Assembly (NCBI GenBank): GCA_019188255.1
Contig: JAETXT010000003.1
Span: 1,054,001 to 1,118,000 of the forward strand
Length of the DNA: 64,000 bases
Origin: Verticillium longisporum
Taxonomy: Eukaryota > Ascomycota > Sordariomycetes > Glomerellales > Plectosphaerellaceae
Direction of reading: 5' to 3'
Part shown: positions 10,886-23,440 of the stretch, one piece after another
Layout of the letters: each line of letters starts with the position of its first letter
How positions within the stretch are numbered: the first letter of the stretch is position 1
Position numbers and translations under genes: made by a program
Notes under the pieces: generated by a model
What the model saw: only the letters and a program-made list of their open reading frames with translations
The model's database searches: none
What the model was told of the DNA's origin: nothing

Positions 10886-12929
10886 ATGGGGTACGATTAT
10901 GCACTCGTGTGAGTGTCCCTTGGCCTGCTTGTCGTGGAAACCATGGTGGAAGCTCACAGTTCTAGCCACCTCTTCTGGACAGTGCCGCCTGCCACCATCT
11001 TGACCATTCTGGTGTACCCATTCTTAACACGCGTCGACGCGGCAAAACTGTGCTTTATCATAACGGTTGCCGTTGTGGCCACCATCCCCTGGGACTCTTA
11101 CCTCATTCGCACCAATATCTGGAACTATCCTCCCGATGCAGTCCTCGGCTACTCCCTCTTTGACATCCCCGCCGAGGAGCTTTTCTTCTTTGTCATCCAG
11201 ACGTATTTCACAGCACAGCTGTACGTCCTGTTCAACAAGCCTGTGCTGCACGCCCAGTATCTCAATGCACCCTGGGCTGTCCCTGCTGGCATTCGAAGAG
11301 CCAAGGTTGCCGGGCAAGTCTTCCTCGCAGCCGCCATTGTCTACGGCTGTTATCTCATCTCAGGAAGTGCCGAGGGTACATACCTAGGCCTGATCCTGAC
11401 ATGGGCTGCCCCCTTTGCCCTCTTGACTTGGTCCATCACTGCACATTTCATTCTCGCCCTGCCATGGACTTCGACCCTGCTTCCCATTGTCGCCCCGACA
11501 GTCTATCTCTGGGTCGTGGACGAGCTCGCCCTGGGTCGTGGCACCTGGGCCATCCAGAGCGGCACCAAGCTCGGCGTGCGCCTCTTCGGCCATCTCGAAA
11601 TCGAGGAGGCCGTCTTTTTCCTCGTCACCAACATGCTTGTCGTCTTTGGCCTTGCTGCTTTTGACAAGGCCGTCGCTGTCGTTGACGCGCACCCCGACGT
11701 CTTTGCTGAGCCTTCGGACACGCTGTCCATGTCCCTCATCAAGGCGCGCTTCTGGCCGAGCAAGCACTACGACATGCATCGCATCACCGCCATCAGGCAG
11801 GCGGCGTCCCGGCTTGCCAAGAAGAGCCGCAGCTTCTCTCTTGCCAGTTCAGCGTTCCCCGGCCGTCTACGCATCGACATGACCCTCCTGTATGATTTCC
11901 CGCTACATCACCTAGGGCTTCAAGGCGGATTATGCTGACCTTGCTCCTAGATACTCATACTGCCGACTGGCAGACGATCTCGTTGATGACGCGGCTGACA
12001 ATGTTGTTGCGTCCGACTGGATCGATAAGCTGCAAAAGCATCTCGACCTTTCCTACGCGGAAGTCAACAAGACGAAACCCTCGTCTGGGAAGGAGTCCAT
12101 GTCGTCCCGCGAGTACGCTGACTCGACCTTCCCTTCTTCAGCGCTGGAGACCCTGCGTCATCTCCCTGTCCATCTCATTCCCAAAAGACCCTTTGACGAC
12201 CTTCTCAAAGGATTCGTCATGGATATGGACTTTGACCAAGGGGCCGATCAGTTTCCGATCACCAATGTAGCAAATCTCGAGCTATACGCTTCCTACGTGG
12301 CGAGCACTGTCGGTCTGATGTGCCTCGAGCTCGTCTTCCACCACTGCATCCCCGGCTTTCCCACGCATCTCTACGACACTGACGCCATGGCCGAGACGGA
12401 CGCCACCAAGCTGGGCCTTCCGAGGAACAAGGTGAGCAGTACGGGTGTCGTCCTGCAACGCCACAGCACAAAAGGAGCCACCACCCGCAACCAGCTCCGC
12501 CTCGCCGCCTGCCGCATGGGTCTCGCCCTGCAGTACGTCAACATTGCGCGCGATATTGCCGTCGACGCGCGCATCGGCCGTGTCTATCTGCCGACGACGT
12601 GGCTCCAGGAGGCCGGCCTCACGCACCAAGATGTTCTACGGATCCCCCGCAGCGACGGGGTCATGCAGGTGCGCAAGCGGTTGCTGGACCTGGCTTTTGA
12701 CCTGTACGATGAGTCCAGGGCCGTCATGGTTGAGATTCCGCCTGCCGCTCGAGCGCCCATGATTGTGGCTGTCGAGAGCTACATGGAGATTGGCCGTGTG
12801 CTTCGTGATGGTGCAGCGGCAGCCAAGGAGCCACAGGAGGCTGAAAGGGGCGTCAATGGCGGTGGGCGGGCGACTGTGCCCAAGGGACGGCGAATCTGGG
12901 TGGCTTGGAGCACTTTGATGATGTCGTAG
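10886..12929 (+). CDS. carRA: Bifunctional lycopene cyclase / phytoene synthase
   Basis: Two-domain carotenoid enzyme: the N-terminal membrane cyclase domain makes beta-rings, and the C-terminal domain condenses two geranylgeranyl-PP to phytoene. Exons are 10886-10908, 10966-11889 and 11951-12929; introns of 57 and 61 nt have GTGAGT and GTATGA donors and TCTAG and CCTAG acceptors. The product is 641 residues. The tiny first exon encodes MGYDYALV, the conserved start of fungal CarRA/AL-2. The longer frame upstream of exon 2 is intron sequence. The cyclase domain (to about residue 240) has several membrane segments with IPWDSYLIR and FDIPAEELFFF. The synthase domain has the substrate-Mg motif YCRLADDLVDD, created across intron 2, and the second motif NIARDIAVDARIGRVYLP. 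Residues near 820 nt of the last exon onward are a Gly/Glu-rich tail. Confidence 0.95.
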
Positions 12930-13681
12930 AATTTTGCTGCATTTGCTGCGACAGCGATAGATCGCGAGGTCCTGCTGCAAAGAGCCTACACTGCAGACGC
13001 AGAGATTCAGCAGGATATGAAGTTCATGACATGACGAGGGCTCAATAGACTATTCGCTTTTAGATCATTCTGCTCTGTAAAGTGATGGAAGCTGCATGGG
13101 GAACCAGCTATGGTCGACCCATTGCTTGTTCGGTGGCAAGCACCAACACCACCCGGCAAAGTAAGAATGCTGTTGCAGGGAATCAAGTTGGAGCAGTGGA
13201 GGCAGCGAGTGCATGGCAACTCGAGGTCCGTCAACGGCACGGCACCTTTTTGCCAAGACGAGCGACCCGCATGAAAACGCCGCCACAAACGGCAATAAGC
13301 TCCAATCCGTCAGCCTCACGTTGAGACGTCCGTCAAGAACTTCCATCACCAGCTTCCTTCTTGATCAAGATCCCACCACTCTCCACGACAGAACTCGACT
13401 CGACTGGTACCCAACAACGCATGTCGTAACCCAGAAGCATGACAATGTAGTGCAGATTTCCATCTGCTTCACCAATTGGGACCGCCTCGCACCGCAAAAG
13501 TCGCACAAGAGTTGGCACGCCAGCCCTCCCCTCCGCCCTTCGCCCTCCGACCTGGAGCCTCGATGCATCTCTTCCGATTCCATTGTTAGCGACCGACCGA
13601 CCGACCGCTCCAGCCTGCAGCCTGCAAGTCGCCGATCATACATTCTACACTATATCCTCTGGAACCTTGATCCTGCCCGTC
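12930..13681. other. Intergenic, upstream of thioesterase gene
   Basis: About 750 bp between two genes on the same strand. It is open in the frame of the thioesterase back to about 13583 but has no ATG there, so I treat it as leader and promoter. No other gene is seen. Confidence 0.5.
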
Positions 13682-14977
13682 ATGAGGGCAGCGAACACTT
13701 GGCGGCATGTGCTGCGGGAGCTCTCGATGCCCACGCGAGCATCCCACATTGCGACCAGCACCGCGCGGCGCGCCTTCACGACAACATCAAGTTGTCGCGC
13801 ACAGCTCCGGAACCCACCGCCACCCAATACAGTGCCTCCCGTATCCCAACAACAGGCCGAACGAGCCCTCCTCTCCAAACTCTCGACGCTGACACCCGCC
13901 CAAATCTCCACCCTCCTGTCCGCCCCGCCAGGCACCCTCCCAAGCGCTCCCTCACCACAGCCCGTAGGCGTCCCGCCTCCGCAGAGCCGCCTCCGCCGCT
14001 GGACGCAGCGCCTCGCCATTGCCTTGCTCTCGCTCTACGTGGGCTATTCTGCCGGCGACGAGTTGTCCAACCTCAACCCGACCTTCCGCAGCCTGGCCCA
14101 CGCCGAGCTCTTCGACCAGGACTCGGAGGACGACCTGGCCCACACCGGCGTTCCCCCCATGGTGGCGCAGACGCAGAACGCCCTATTCTTCCAGAAGGAC
14201 TACCCGCTCTCGGTCCCGCTCTTCGACCAGTCCGACCGCAAGGCCCTCTACGACATGGTAGCCGAGACGGGCCTCGTCCAGACGTCCCCCCTCGACGACC
14301 CCTACGACACGACCCCGCTCTGCTGGCCCGCCCACGCCGAGCTGCCGCCGCACCTGCGACCCGCGCACCTCGTGACGGGGCCCCTCGGCAACGACAAGGG
14401 CCTCGGCTTCGTCCACCAGGTCTACCGCGACCAGCACACCGGCCAGCTCTCCCTCTTGCTCACCTTTGGCTCCGGGACCCAGGGCTTCCCCGGCGTCGTC
14501 CACGGCGGCGCCATCGCCACCGTCATGGACGAGGCCATGGGCCGCATCGCCGTCCAGGCCTTTCGCGGCGGCGCCCCCGTCACGGCCAAGATGGACATCC
14601 GCTACGTCGAGCCCCTCAACCCCTACACCCTCGTCGTCGTCCGCATGGCCCCAATGGACGACGCGGCCGCCGCGCGCCAGGAGGCCAAGGTCCGCCGCGA
14701 CAGGATGGTCAAGCCGTGGGAGCAGGCCGACGGCTGGGAGCATGTCGAGCGCCCGCGCGATGCCGCGGCCGTGGCGGCTGCGGCACTGGCGACGACGGCA
14801 GTGACTGGCGGCGGCGACGTCAAGTCGCCCGACGCCGCACGGGAAGACAAGACGCGCAAGGTGTGGGTCGTGGCACGCATGGAGTTGGCCGCAACGGGCG
14901 CGTTGGTCTGCGAGGCCACGGGACTCTTTGTCGTCCCTAAAGGTGTGGACCTCACGCCGGTGGATTGGCGATGGTGA
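13682..14977 (+). CDS. Hotdog-fold acyl thioesterase-like protein, probably mitochondrial membrane
   Basis: Single-exon gene of 431 residues, starting at the first ATG of the frame (MRAANTWRHVLREL). The N-terminus is Arg/Ser/Thr-rich and acid-poor (SHIATSTARRAFTTTSS), like a mitochondrial targeting peptide. Near residue 118 a hydrophobic helix follows (LAIALLSLYVGYSAGDEL). The C-terminal half holds the 4HBT/hotdog core: GFPGVVHGGAIATVMDEAMG, with the His-Gly-Gly and Asp/Glu positions typical of acyl-CoA thioesterases, then VTAKMDIRYVEPLNP. An Ala-rich insertion of about 80 residues interrupts the last strands before ATGLFVVPKG. It is probably an acyl-CoA thioesterase of the THEM4-like fungal group; substrate unknown. 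It converges with CRY-DASH, with 271 bp between the stops. Confidence 0.85.
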   Translation: MRAANTWRHVLRELSMPTRASHIATSTARRAFTTTSSCRAQLRNPPPPNTVPPVSQQQAERALLSKLSTLTPAQISTLLSAPPGTLPSAPSPQPVGVPPPQSRLRRWTQRLAIALLSLYVGYSAGDELSNLNPTFRSLAHAELFDQDSEDDLAHTGVPPMVAQTQNALFFQKDYPLSVPLFDQSDRKALYDMVAETGLVQTSPLDDPYDTTPLCWPAHAELPPHLRPAHLVTGPLGNDKGLGFVHQVYRDQHTGQLSLLLTFGSGTQGFPGVVHGGAIATVMDEAMGRIAVQAFRGGAPVTAKMDIRYVEPLNPYTLVVVRMAPMDDAAAARQEAKVRRDRMVKPWEQADGWEHVERPRDAAAVAAAALATTAVTGGGDVKSPDAAREDKTRKVWVVARMELAATGALVCEATGLFVVPKGVDLTPVDWRW

Positions 14978-15248
14978 TTGAACACTTCACTGCGGTAGCC
15001 TCGCCGCTTGTGAAACACGAGACAAGGTCGCGTCTGAAGGAATGTACAAGTAACCCATAGTTCAACGTGCGTGTACTCTGATGTATTTGTTCATGTAGTG
15101 CCTTTGGCAATCGATTACAAGCGAAACGCATGTGCAAACAGTTTGTCTCAAGTGGACCGAAATCGCACACCATTCGACTCGTGTATTCGTCGCATCATGA
15201 CCACATCTCGTCAAGCCATTTTCGAAAAGAAATCCTCCATAATCGAGC

Positions 15249-17404
15249 TCACGACTGGTACCCAGGGTTCGTCGTCGTCCAGTGCGGTCTAACTTGATCC
15301 ATGGGGAGATAGCCGTACCCGTTTACGACGGGGTAAGACTCGCTCCCGCCACCTCCTTGATAAGCACCACGCCCTCCGCGATAACCTCCGCCACCACGGC
15401 CCCGACCGTTTCGGTAGCCGCCGCGATAACCGCCGTTGACTTGGTAGCCCTGGCCGTTGTATCCTGGGTAACCCTGACCGTGGTAACCCATGTGGCTGTC
15501 ATGCGAGCGCATGGTCTGCGGAGATGATGGTTCATGGCTGTAATGGGAGTGATTGCCGTAATCCCCGGGGTGGCCACCGCCGCCCGCATGGCCATTACCC
15601 TGATGACCGTTGCCACCAGAACCGCCGCGGCCTCCGCCGGGACCGCCACCTCCACCACGTCCTCGACGGCGCTGGAACGGCTTCCTTGACCCCTTTGGCT
15701 TGCCCTCCACCGAAAAGTTTATCCTTTTGACGGGGTCCTTGACCATTTCGTTGTCTTGCAGACCAAGCTTCTGCAGTTCCTCCTTGGATGTCGTCCATAA
15801 TTGGAAGGCGTTTTCCAGCTTCTCCAACTGGCGGGTCTCAGGTACCCAAGCCTTCACGTACTCGCCCTGTTTGTCATAGTCGAACGCTTGCTTGACTGGG
15901 TTGAAGATGCGTGCCTCGCCACGTGGATCGTTGCCTACTCCGGCGACGTACTGCCAGTTGGACCAGTTGGAACTGACGTCGTAGTCGATCAGCATGCACT
16001 CGTACCATTCTGCACCGTATCGCCAGTCGATCCCCAAGTGTTTGGCCAAAAAGCTTGCCACATTTTGCCGTGCGCGATTCGAGGTGTATCCAGTGTGCAG
16101 AAGCTCACGCTGAGACGCATCGATGAATCCCATGCCTGTTGTACCGGCGAGGAAGCGCTTGAGAATCTCGGCAATCTCTGGCTGCTTTGCCGTCTTCCAC
16201 TGGATCGGCTTCCGATCGTCTCGGAATCCCTCGGCACGGAACAGGCGGTGTCCGAACTTTCTGGTGCAAAGACGCATGTAGTCACGCCAGAGGAGTTCAA
16301 ATCGAACAGCCTTGGTGCCTTCATTCTCGCCATTTCCGAAACCTTCAATTTTCTTATACTCGGGGCCTTGGCCGTCCTCGTATTTCACCATCTCCTCGTG
16401 CACCTGCCTCGCCGTCAGACAACCGAGAGCCAGGTATCCAGATAGCTTGGTGCTAAAGTCAACTCCCAAGAGTCCGTTTCTGGTATTTTTGTAGTTGGAC
16501 ATGGAACAAGACTTGATTAGGTGATCGACGCGCTGGAGCGCATCCACCTCACCGCCCTTCAACGGGTGTACAGAAGTGGCGTTCGACGGGTACTCCGGAG
16601 CGTCATCTAGAACATCCTTGACAGGCTTCAATAGTGCCGCTTCGAGTTCTTCATATGTTGCAGGCATTTCGAATGGCTTCTCTTGGACAGGCACAACGTC
16701 ATCGCTGGGGTACGGTGGCAGAGAGTCGTTGCTGGGCTTAGGCAACGTTGGCCTGGGCCGCTCCCTTAGAGGTTCTTGAGTTTTGCGATATGTTGTGAAA
16801 ATGTCCGGTAAATCTTGTGCGTTTTCCAGTTCAGTGTCGCGACTAGACTCATGTTAGTACGAGGTTCCAAAATTCAACAAAATGGCACAACCCACTCGTC
16901 AACAAAGTACTTCTCGTCTTGCCACAGCTTGAACTCAATGTTGTTCTCTGAGCAAATTGAGGAAACAGCCTTCTCGTCTCTTTTTTCCTCTACCGCATCT
17001 TCCAGGGTCATCCAAACGGCGCCGACGGTTTGCTGTTTTTCGGTAAGCCCCTTGAGGAGGCCATTTAAGACGTCGTCAAACCTGCCGGCACGAAGACAGA
17101 GTCCGCTACCAAGACCCTGGAAAGACTCTTGAAGATTCCAGACGGATTGCGCAATAAATTTCGCGCGATGCGGACCGCATCTCCAGAAGCTACCGACCTG
17201 ACTCCTGGCCTCTGGATACGGTGATTTACTTCCATCACGAATGAACCCCGATGTTTCGATTTGATGCGCCGGGAAGACATAGACGGGTAGAAGATGGGTA
17301 AAGCCGTGATCTTTGCTACTAGCCAAGTGGTGAAGAATGGGGTTGTCAGACACACGCAAGTCGTGCCGAAGCAGGTATATCAGGATGTTCGTTGACGGAG
17401 GCAT
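15249..17404 (-). CDS. CRY-DASH cryptochrome with RGG/Gly-rich tail
   Basis: Blue-light flavoprotein of the photolyase/cryptochrome family, DASH branch. Members bind FAD and an antenna folate, repair single-stranded photolesions, and in fungi tune light responses. Exon 1 is 16896-17404, the intron is 16843-16895 (donor GTGGGT, branch GTACTAAC, acceptor GTCTAG) and exon 2 is 15249-16842, giving 700 residues. The N-terminal alpha/beta domain opens with ILIYLLRHDLRVSDNPIL; splicing yields YFVDDRDTELENAQDLPD as in other fungal CRY-DASH. The FAD domain (about 300-510) has RFELLWRDYM, TGMGFIDASQREL, TSNRARQNVASFL and VSSNWSNWQYVAGVG. The last ~160 residues are Gly/Arg/Tyr/His-rich with many RGG-like repeats, typical of Neurospora/Fusarium DASH proteins and probably RNA- or ssDNA-binding. 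Its position 2.3 kb past a carotenoid gene is notable. Confidence 0.95.
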
Positions 17405-20400
17405 AGCGTCGAGATTCGTCGTCGTTGCCGCGCTCGGTGGGAGTTTAAGGTTGTGATAGTACAGGAATGGGACGACAGGAATTGCAACAGCCTGGTAGCT
17501 GTAGTGGCGGACTGTTCTGGGAAAGGCACAAATACGGACGGGCGTGGAGAAGGCTTAGATGTAGGATAAATCCTGGGCCTTGATGCTGGGCGTCAAGGGT
17601 GCCGCCTGGCTGGGTCTCTGTCGAGTTAGCTTGTGACGCTAGAAGGGTAGAGACGAATGAGTAGATTGGAACGCCACTAGGTCATGAATGTGAGGGTCAT
17701 ACAAACGAGAGATACAGTTGTATGCAAGGGGGGGGAGGCCAACCGAGCGATGGAGCAGCAACGGGGCTTTGCTAGGCACCTAGGCTTAAGACAAAGCAAG
17801 ATGCTGGAAACCGACTCAACTACCTACTTGGTACCCTCCGATAAAACGCGGGATGGGGTTGTCTTCTTGTAGGCAAGCAGAGATGGATCAGATCGTCCGG
17901 GCAGCGAGGGTGAGGACGAGGGTGCGGGCAAGCAGAAAAAGCAAATTTCGGGTTGCCCAGCCGGTGGCTTACTGGCTGTTCGGTTCAGATTGAACAAGAA
18001 TTGGTCAACCACCGGTCAGTTAAGCAAGTGTGCGCTGGCGCTGTACTCGGTGAAGTTCGTGGGATGAACAGCCGCAAGGGTTGATGGACCGTACAGTACC
18101 TGGAGAAGAGATGTCAGGGTGCTTGCAAGGGCGGGACCAGGCGCATCTAAGACAAGGAAGGGCGCATACCTGTACCAAGTCGATGACCAGTTGTCGAAGG
18201 AGAAAAGAACAGGCAAATGGCTGGCAAAAAGGTGGCGGACTGGAGAAAGGAATGATTTCTCGATGGCTAAACCCTGGCTACCACATGTCGTCCGCCCGGC
18301 CCGCACAGCTGGTGCATGCTTCGTGCTGCGGTTTTGCGGGTCCGTGGCCACGGCAGAAGGCACATGATGAGGCGGCGGTCGAGGCCCTCTCTGAGAGAGG
18401 GCCAAGAAACGTCTTGATGGAACATGGGATTCTAGGCGGCGGCACGATGAGGGCTGCGACTTGAGATGGCCATGTTGGGTTGGAGATCGGGACCAGGGGT
18501 GGCTCTGATGCAGAGGATCAGTCCGGGGTCGCCAGATCGGAATGCTCTGGCGAATCAACGGGGGCGATTGGGGCGCCCAGCAGCGGGGCGTTCCCACCAG
18601 CCAGAAATCCAGGGTCCTCCACTGCTCGTGGAAGGTGCAAGCGGCCACCAGTCCCCTGGCGACGGCAGGCACATCTGCCATCACCATTACCAATCGCCCA
18701 TCATAACTGCCTCGCCGAGGCCTTTGCTTCTGATGATTGGCTTAGTCCATGGCCATGACAGTGCCACGGCCATCGACATGTGTATTGTGATCTCTTCAGA
18801 TCTGTCGCGCGCCGAATGCACTTTCCTATCGAACCGGAAAACGCACCTGCCCCCATAACGGCCACAGTCATTCTTCTCGGGGCAGCCCAGAAAATGACGA
18901 CCAGTGACGTCGACCATTCTGTAGGTCAGACTTCGTGTCTCGCCAGGGGGCCGCTTCAAGCAGTTTGGTGGGGTGTATAAGGTATGGTGGGGCCTGTCGG
19001 ATCCGACCCCGATCTACGTAGCCGCATTCACGTCGTCAGAACGACTTGTGTCCAATTTCCATCCTCATTCTGCAACTGCCGACTAGACCATGGCCCTTCT
19101 GAGACATGACGAGCTTGTTACCATGCCTTACCTAACCACCTCCGCAGAGGGCCATGAATGTTCACACGACCTAAGTATTCTCAGCCATCGGAGCTGCCAG
19201 CCGGTTCGGGCTACCGAGATCTAGCGGAATAGTGGACGAATATGATGACAGTGTTGCTGCCAAAAACAAACGGAAGCGAGGCGTGTCAGAGTCTTTGGTT
19301 CATTGTACTGCTGCGCTGACTAGAACGTAGAATCGTCATACGCTTGCAGCGCGGCTTGCCACGGCTACCACTCCTGCGATGCTCCAAAAGATGCAATGAA
19401 AACCGCATGTGCGACGCGTTTAACATGTGCTCACGAATCAACGTCAACGGTTGCTAGGGTCATCAAGAGATCATGTTGGTTGACGCTTTCAGCTAGGCGA
19501 TCGAGGGGGCCAGGCCTGGTAGCCTTGTCCAGTGAGAGCTGGCTACACGGACGCTCGGTGTGTGAGAACAATGCATAGCATTTGCACCTCTACTGGAACA
19601 CAAAGTAAAGCGTGGTCAAGGCAGCAGTCTAACCTCGCATGTTTCTGATGTCTGGATGCACCAATGATCAGCATCTTGACCCAAACGACGCAAAGATCAG
19701 AATTGCCAAGGCCGGAGCTATATCTTGTGTCACAGCCCGGAACTACCGCCTTGCCCTATTTCAACATCACCGATGCCCCCTAGTTTATCGGGCCACAGCA
19801 TGCCCTCTTGCTGCGGTACGTTCGCGCTGAGCTACGTCGCCCGGCGTCAGGTTCCCCCTTCACACGAGGAAGAGCATCTCTGTGTGGGCCTCCTTGAGAT
19901 CTGGGGATGTCCCGATCTGTTGCCTCCCATTTCTGGCACGATGCGCATCACGTCGCACCTCCATACCCATCGGCACAATCTCATGTACAAAACGCACACC
20001 GCGTCTTTGCCATCTTGAGCTTTCGCGAGTAAGCGGTCGAGACGTGTCGTTGTCAAGGCCGCCACCGTATCACCAGGCTCGGTGGCACGACCGCCTGCCA
20101 GATGCTTCGCCAGCGAGCCCGCATATTCTCTCATGCGAGCCACCGTTACACGGCATCACAAGTTGCAAGTCTTTCACGCCCAAGTCACGGCTGCCTCCAT
20201 CAAAGCCCCCTGTCTTAGAAAAAGAATTTGGTACCACGATCAGCACTGCTGCGGTGTGGCGTTTCTCTCACGATAAGCACTTGGTGCTCGTAGCTGGTGA
20301 CGGGGCATCAGAGAAGTGTGAGAGGGCACACCGTGAAATAGGCTATTGACTTCTATACAAACTTGCACGCCACCGTCAAACTCAGAGAACCAACAGATGG

Positions 20401-23400
20401 AAAATTCCCGTTCCGGCATATATGTATTTTCGACAATAACACAACGTCGATTGCTAACTGTTGCTGGTCAGGACCTAGACCCTGAATACCCCGAAATGCC
20501 GAAAAGGGGCAAGAACACCATCATAAGTACACGGCTGGCGCGATGTGCCTGACCAGGTGTTCTGTTCTAGCATTTCTTTGGCGCACCGAGTTAAACATCC
20601 AGGTCGATATAGGGTCAGGCTCGAAGTTGATATCGCCCGTCGCCGCCCGGGGTGGCTATCGGTCTTGAAAGCTTTCTCACGCGTGCGGGTTTCTTGGGAT
20701 GTAAACAAGTCAAATAAGCACACAAGCCTGCGTTGAGACGGCTGAAAGTCTGTACCGATGCAAATCATTGGGATCGAGAGGGAAATACCAACCGATTAGC
20801 ACCAGAATGATATTCCTTTTGTGAGCGAGGTCCGGAGGGTTGACCCTTGGATCAACCAGACACTGCCTGGCCTACATTACCGGCGGCATAAACGAGGGGC
20901 TTTGAAGTGGGCATCTTACGCGGCTGTCTTGGGCGCGAAGTCTGTGGCGCCACGAATGTTAGGGCTACGGGTGACCTTTCCAGCTGCGGCGGGTCATATT
21001 TGGAATGTTCTTCCACCCAATACCTGAAGATTTACTGTGGTGCCAATACTATGGAAGGCCCTTTTGCTCTGCTGACATTCACGCTCTGACAATAAAGTAC
21101 AGAGCCCACATGCGGTCCAGAAGCCGAGGTGTTGACTGGTGCCAGCTTCTCCGTTCTGCGCGCATTGAAACAGCTCGTCCGGTGTGCTCGCCAACCATCA
21201 ACAGATACCGAGGTGCAGGTACAGTCTTTACATGACCAAGTGTTGTGTATACGACTACTCCGTGGCGCCCTCAAAGCGGCAAGCTCCGTTTACTATCGCC
21301 AGGAGCCTGCTCCTGCTTCTTCACGGGCTTATAGACGACTTTGTGGAGGGTTGAAGTTGCCAAGCTCGAATCGACTGGTAATTGTTGTGACAACGAAGAT
21401 TGCATGACACTTCTTCGTCTTGACGATGCGGCTCATGCTTGCTCCCTCTGTTCTGCCATTTCATAAGCTATCGTCATCATACTGACTTCGTAAGCTGCAC
21501 CAATGTGGCAGTCTGTCCCGCATAGTTATTTTGGAGGGCTTTACTAAGGTTAGAGCCTCTAAAACCAAAAATGGCCTTCAACAAGGTCCATCTGGGATAT
21601 CTTACCCACATGGCTTTGTTTCCCCTGTGCAATGCTGGTCCAGGTCCTGACCATGACATATTGGCTACGTAGGGCTCTCGACTTCGTCTTAGCCTTAACC
21701 CGTTTTGCGGCAGTGATTGCACATTTAACAGAAAGTCGGGAGTGTTTGACCATATTCTGATGCACATGTGGTGTATGACTGCGGCCACGGCCGTCGGGGA
21801 CCGACCTGCAGGAGTCAGTGAACATCATACGGCATGGGGGATGAAGCTGCGTCTAAATGGCCATTTAGATGTAAAGCGATCCCACCAGCTCAGCTTGATT
21901 GAACCAGACTCGAGACATTACTTTTGCAAATGAGAGGTACGCGACGCGAAACGCGTCCATGTGGTCCTGATGCCTTTTGGCGAATCGCGACATTGCCTCA
22001 GTCAACGTACTGAAGACGAGTTAGCAGCGCACAGCACTAACATGATGCCCACAGGCCAGGAAAGTTTGGCCAGCGGCTGAAAGACACTACTGCATTACTC
22101 GAGGCATATGTCGGGTGCGGTTGAGGGCGGTGCGAATTCGATCCCGAATGTCGTTTGGACATGGACATTGTCCCAGATGCACTGGATAAAGGAAGAGTGG
22201 ACAGTAATATCGCACGTGCGGATCTACCTGGTAAGCTTTCGTGTTTTATGGCCTGTTATTTGGTACCTACTGTAGGTGACTACTAGAGATCAAAGTTTCA
22301 CGACGTGGCTGAGCCTGCCGTCCGCCCTCTGGTGGTCAGAAAGGCGATTGAAGGGCAAATATCGACGAGGGACAGTGGGCATGCTTAGTCGAACGCACTC
22401 TGTATCTGTATAGAAGGGTTTGGATACTCCTGGGCAAGAAGTGCATTCCAGGATGCTTTGCTACTTGGAGATAGATTCCTTCAAGTTTGGAGGTATGATG
22501 AATAGCCAGCAGATGGTGCAACATATCCTCTGGGCGCAAGTATGGCACATTAGTCGCTGAATGACTGAGTACGAGCTCAGGGGGAAATAAGGAGCGCTCA
22601 GAACGAGCTGGTTACGTTACACTCGTATAACAGCGCCAACAGCCAAGCCCCTCCAGGTCATATGCTTTGCCTCAGCACGGTACAATGGATGCAGAGGAAC
22701 CCATCAGCAAATTATGCTCTGCCAAAAGTGCGGACACTGTCGTCTCAAAAGTCCCATCAGGGCACAAACCGCAATCCATTTCCCGCCCTTTTTTCCCCAG
22801 TGCAGATTGTTGTATGTTGCGACGTTTGTGCAATGACATCAGCCAGGGTATTAATCTTGCTTGTGAAGGCGCAGCCACAGACAGCGGTCTATTGTGGCTC
22901 GTTGGACAGGATCTTGGGGAAAGTTATGCAGGCGCTGTTAGTGGGTACTAGGGTGGTTGTGGCTGCCCCACGCAAATCCCATGTACTTCTCCATCCCCCC
23001 GACCTCTCTCGTGACGGAGGCAGCCAATGCCGTCGCGCGTGCCTGCACAGCCCCCCTCTTTTTCATCCTGACGCTCGGTGCGGCGCGGGACTTGTGAGGC
23101 TGAGGCGGCAGGGCGGGCAGGCGTTGGTAAAGTCCCAAACCGCCCCCAGCCCAGTTCGTGACGCGGACCTCGCTTCTCAACCGAACACCATCTCCTGCGT
23201 GCTGGCTCATCGCCATCCCGGCGAACAAACTCATCGCTCATCCAGCTCAATCCATCTACGCGGAGCGACAGAACATTTCGCTAGCTAAGCAGCTTTCATT
23301 GCACGTGCGACTCAACCTGCCTGACCGCCTTTCCCTGGACACACGCCTGCCTAATCGCTCACGCCTTACGCCTCATTCGGCATCTCGAATTGGATCAATT

Positions 23401-23440
23401 TCATGTGGAGGGGAAGGTCATAACAGCAGGCGAGCCTAGC
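17405..23440. other. 6-kb gene-free stretch upstream of CRY-DASH and the zinc-finger gene
   Basis: It lies between two divergent genes. Reading frames reach at most about 225 codons, are Pro/Arg/Ser-rich or lack domain features, and show no splice structure linking them. I see no tRNA, terminal repeats or transposase remnants. The last ~700 bp (22700-23440) should contain the promoter and leader of the zinc-finger gene. The middle (about 19000-22600) is less GC-rich by eye than the flanks, so an old, eroded element cannot be excluded. Confidence 0.4.

Noticed and set aside
13213..14940. 575-codon plus-strand frame overlapping the thioesterase
   Set aside because: Pro/Arg/His-rich out-of-frame reading of the thioesterase; the other frame has the conserved hotdog domain.
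18016..18693. 225-codon minus-strand frame
   Set aside because: Pro/Ser/Arg-rich with no recognisable domain and no splice partners; probably chance.
22662..23288. 208-codon plus-strand frame upstream of the zinc-finger gene
   Set aside because: No family features, and it overlaps the expected promoter and leader of the zinc-finger gene.
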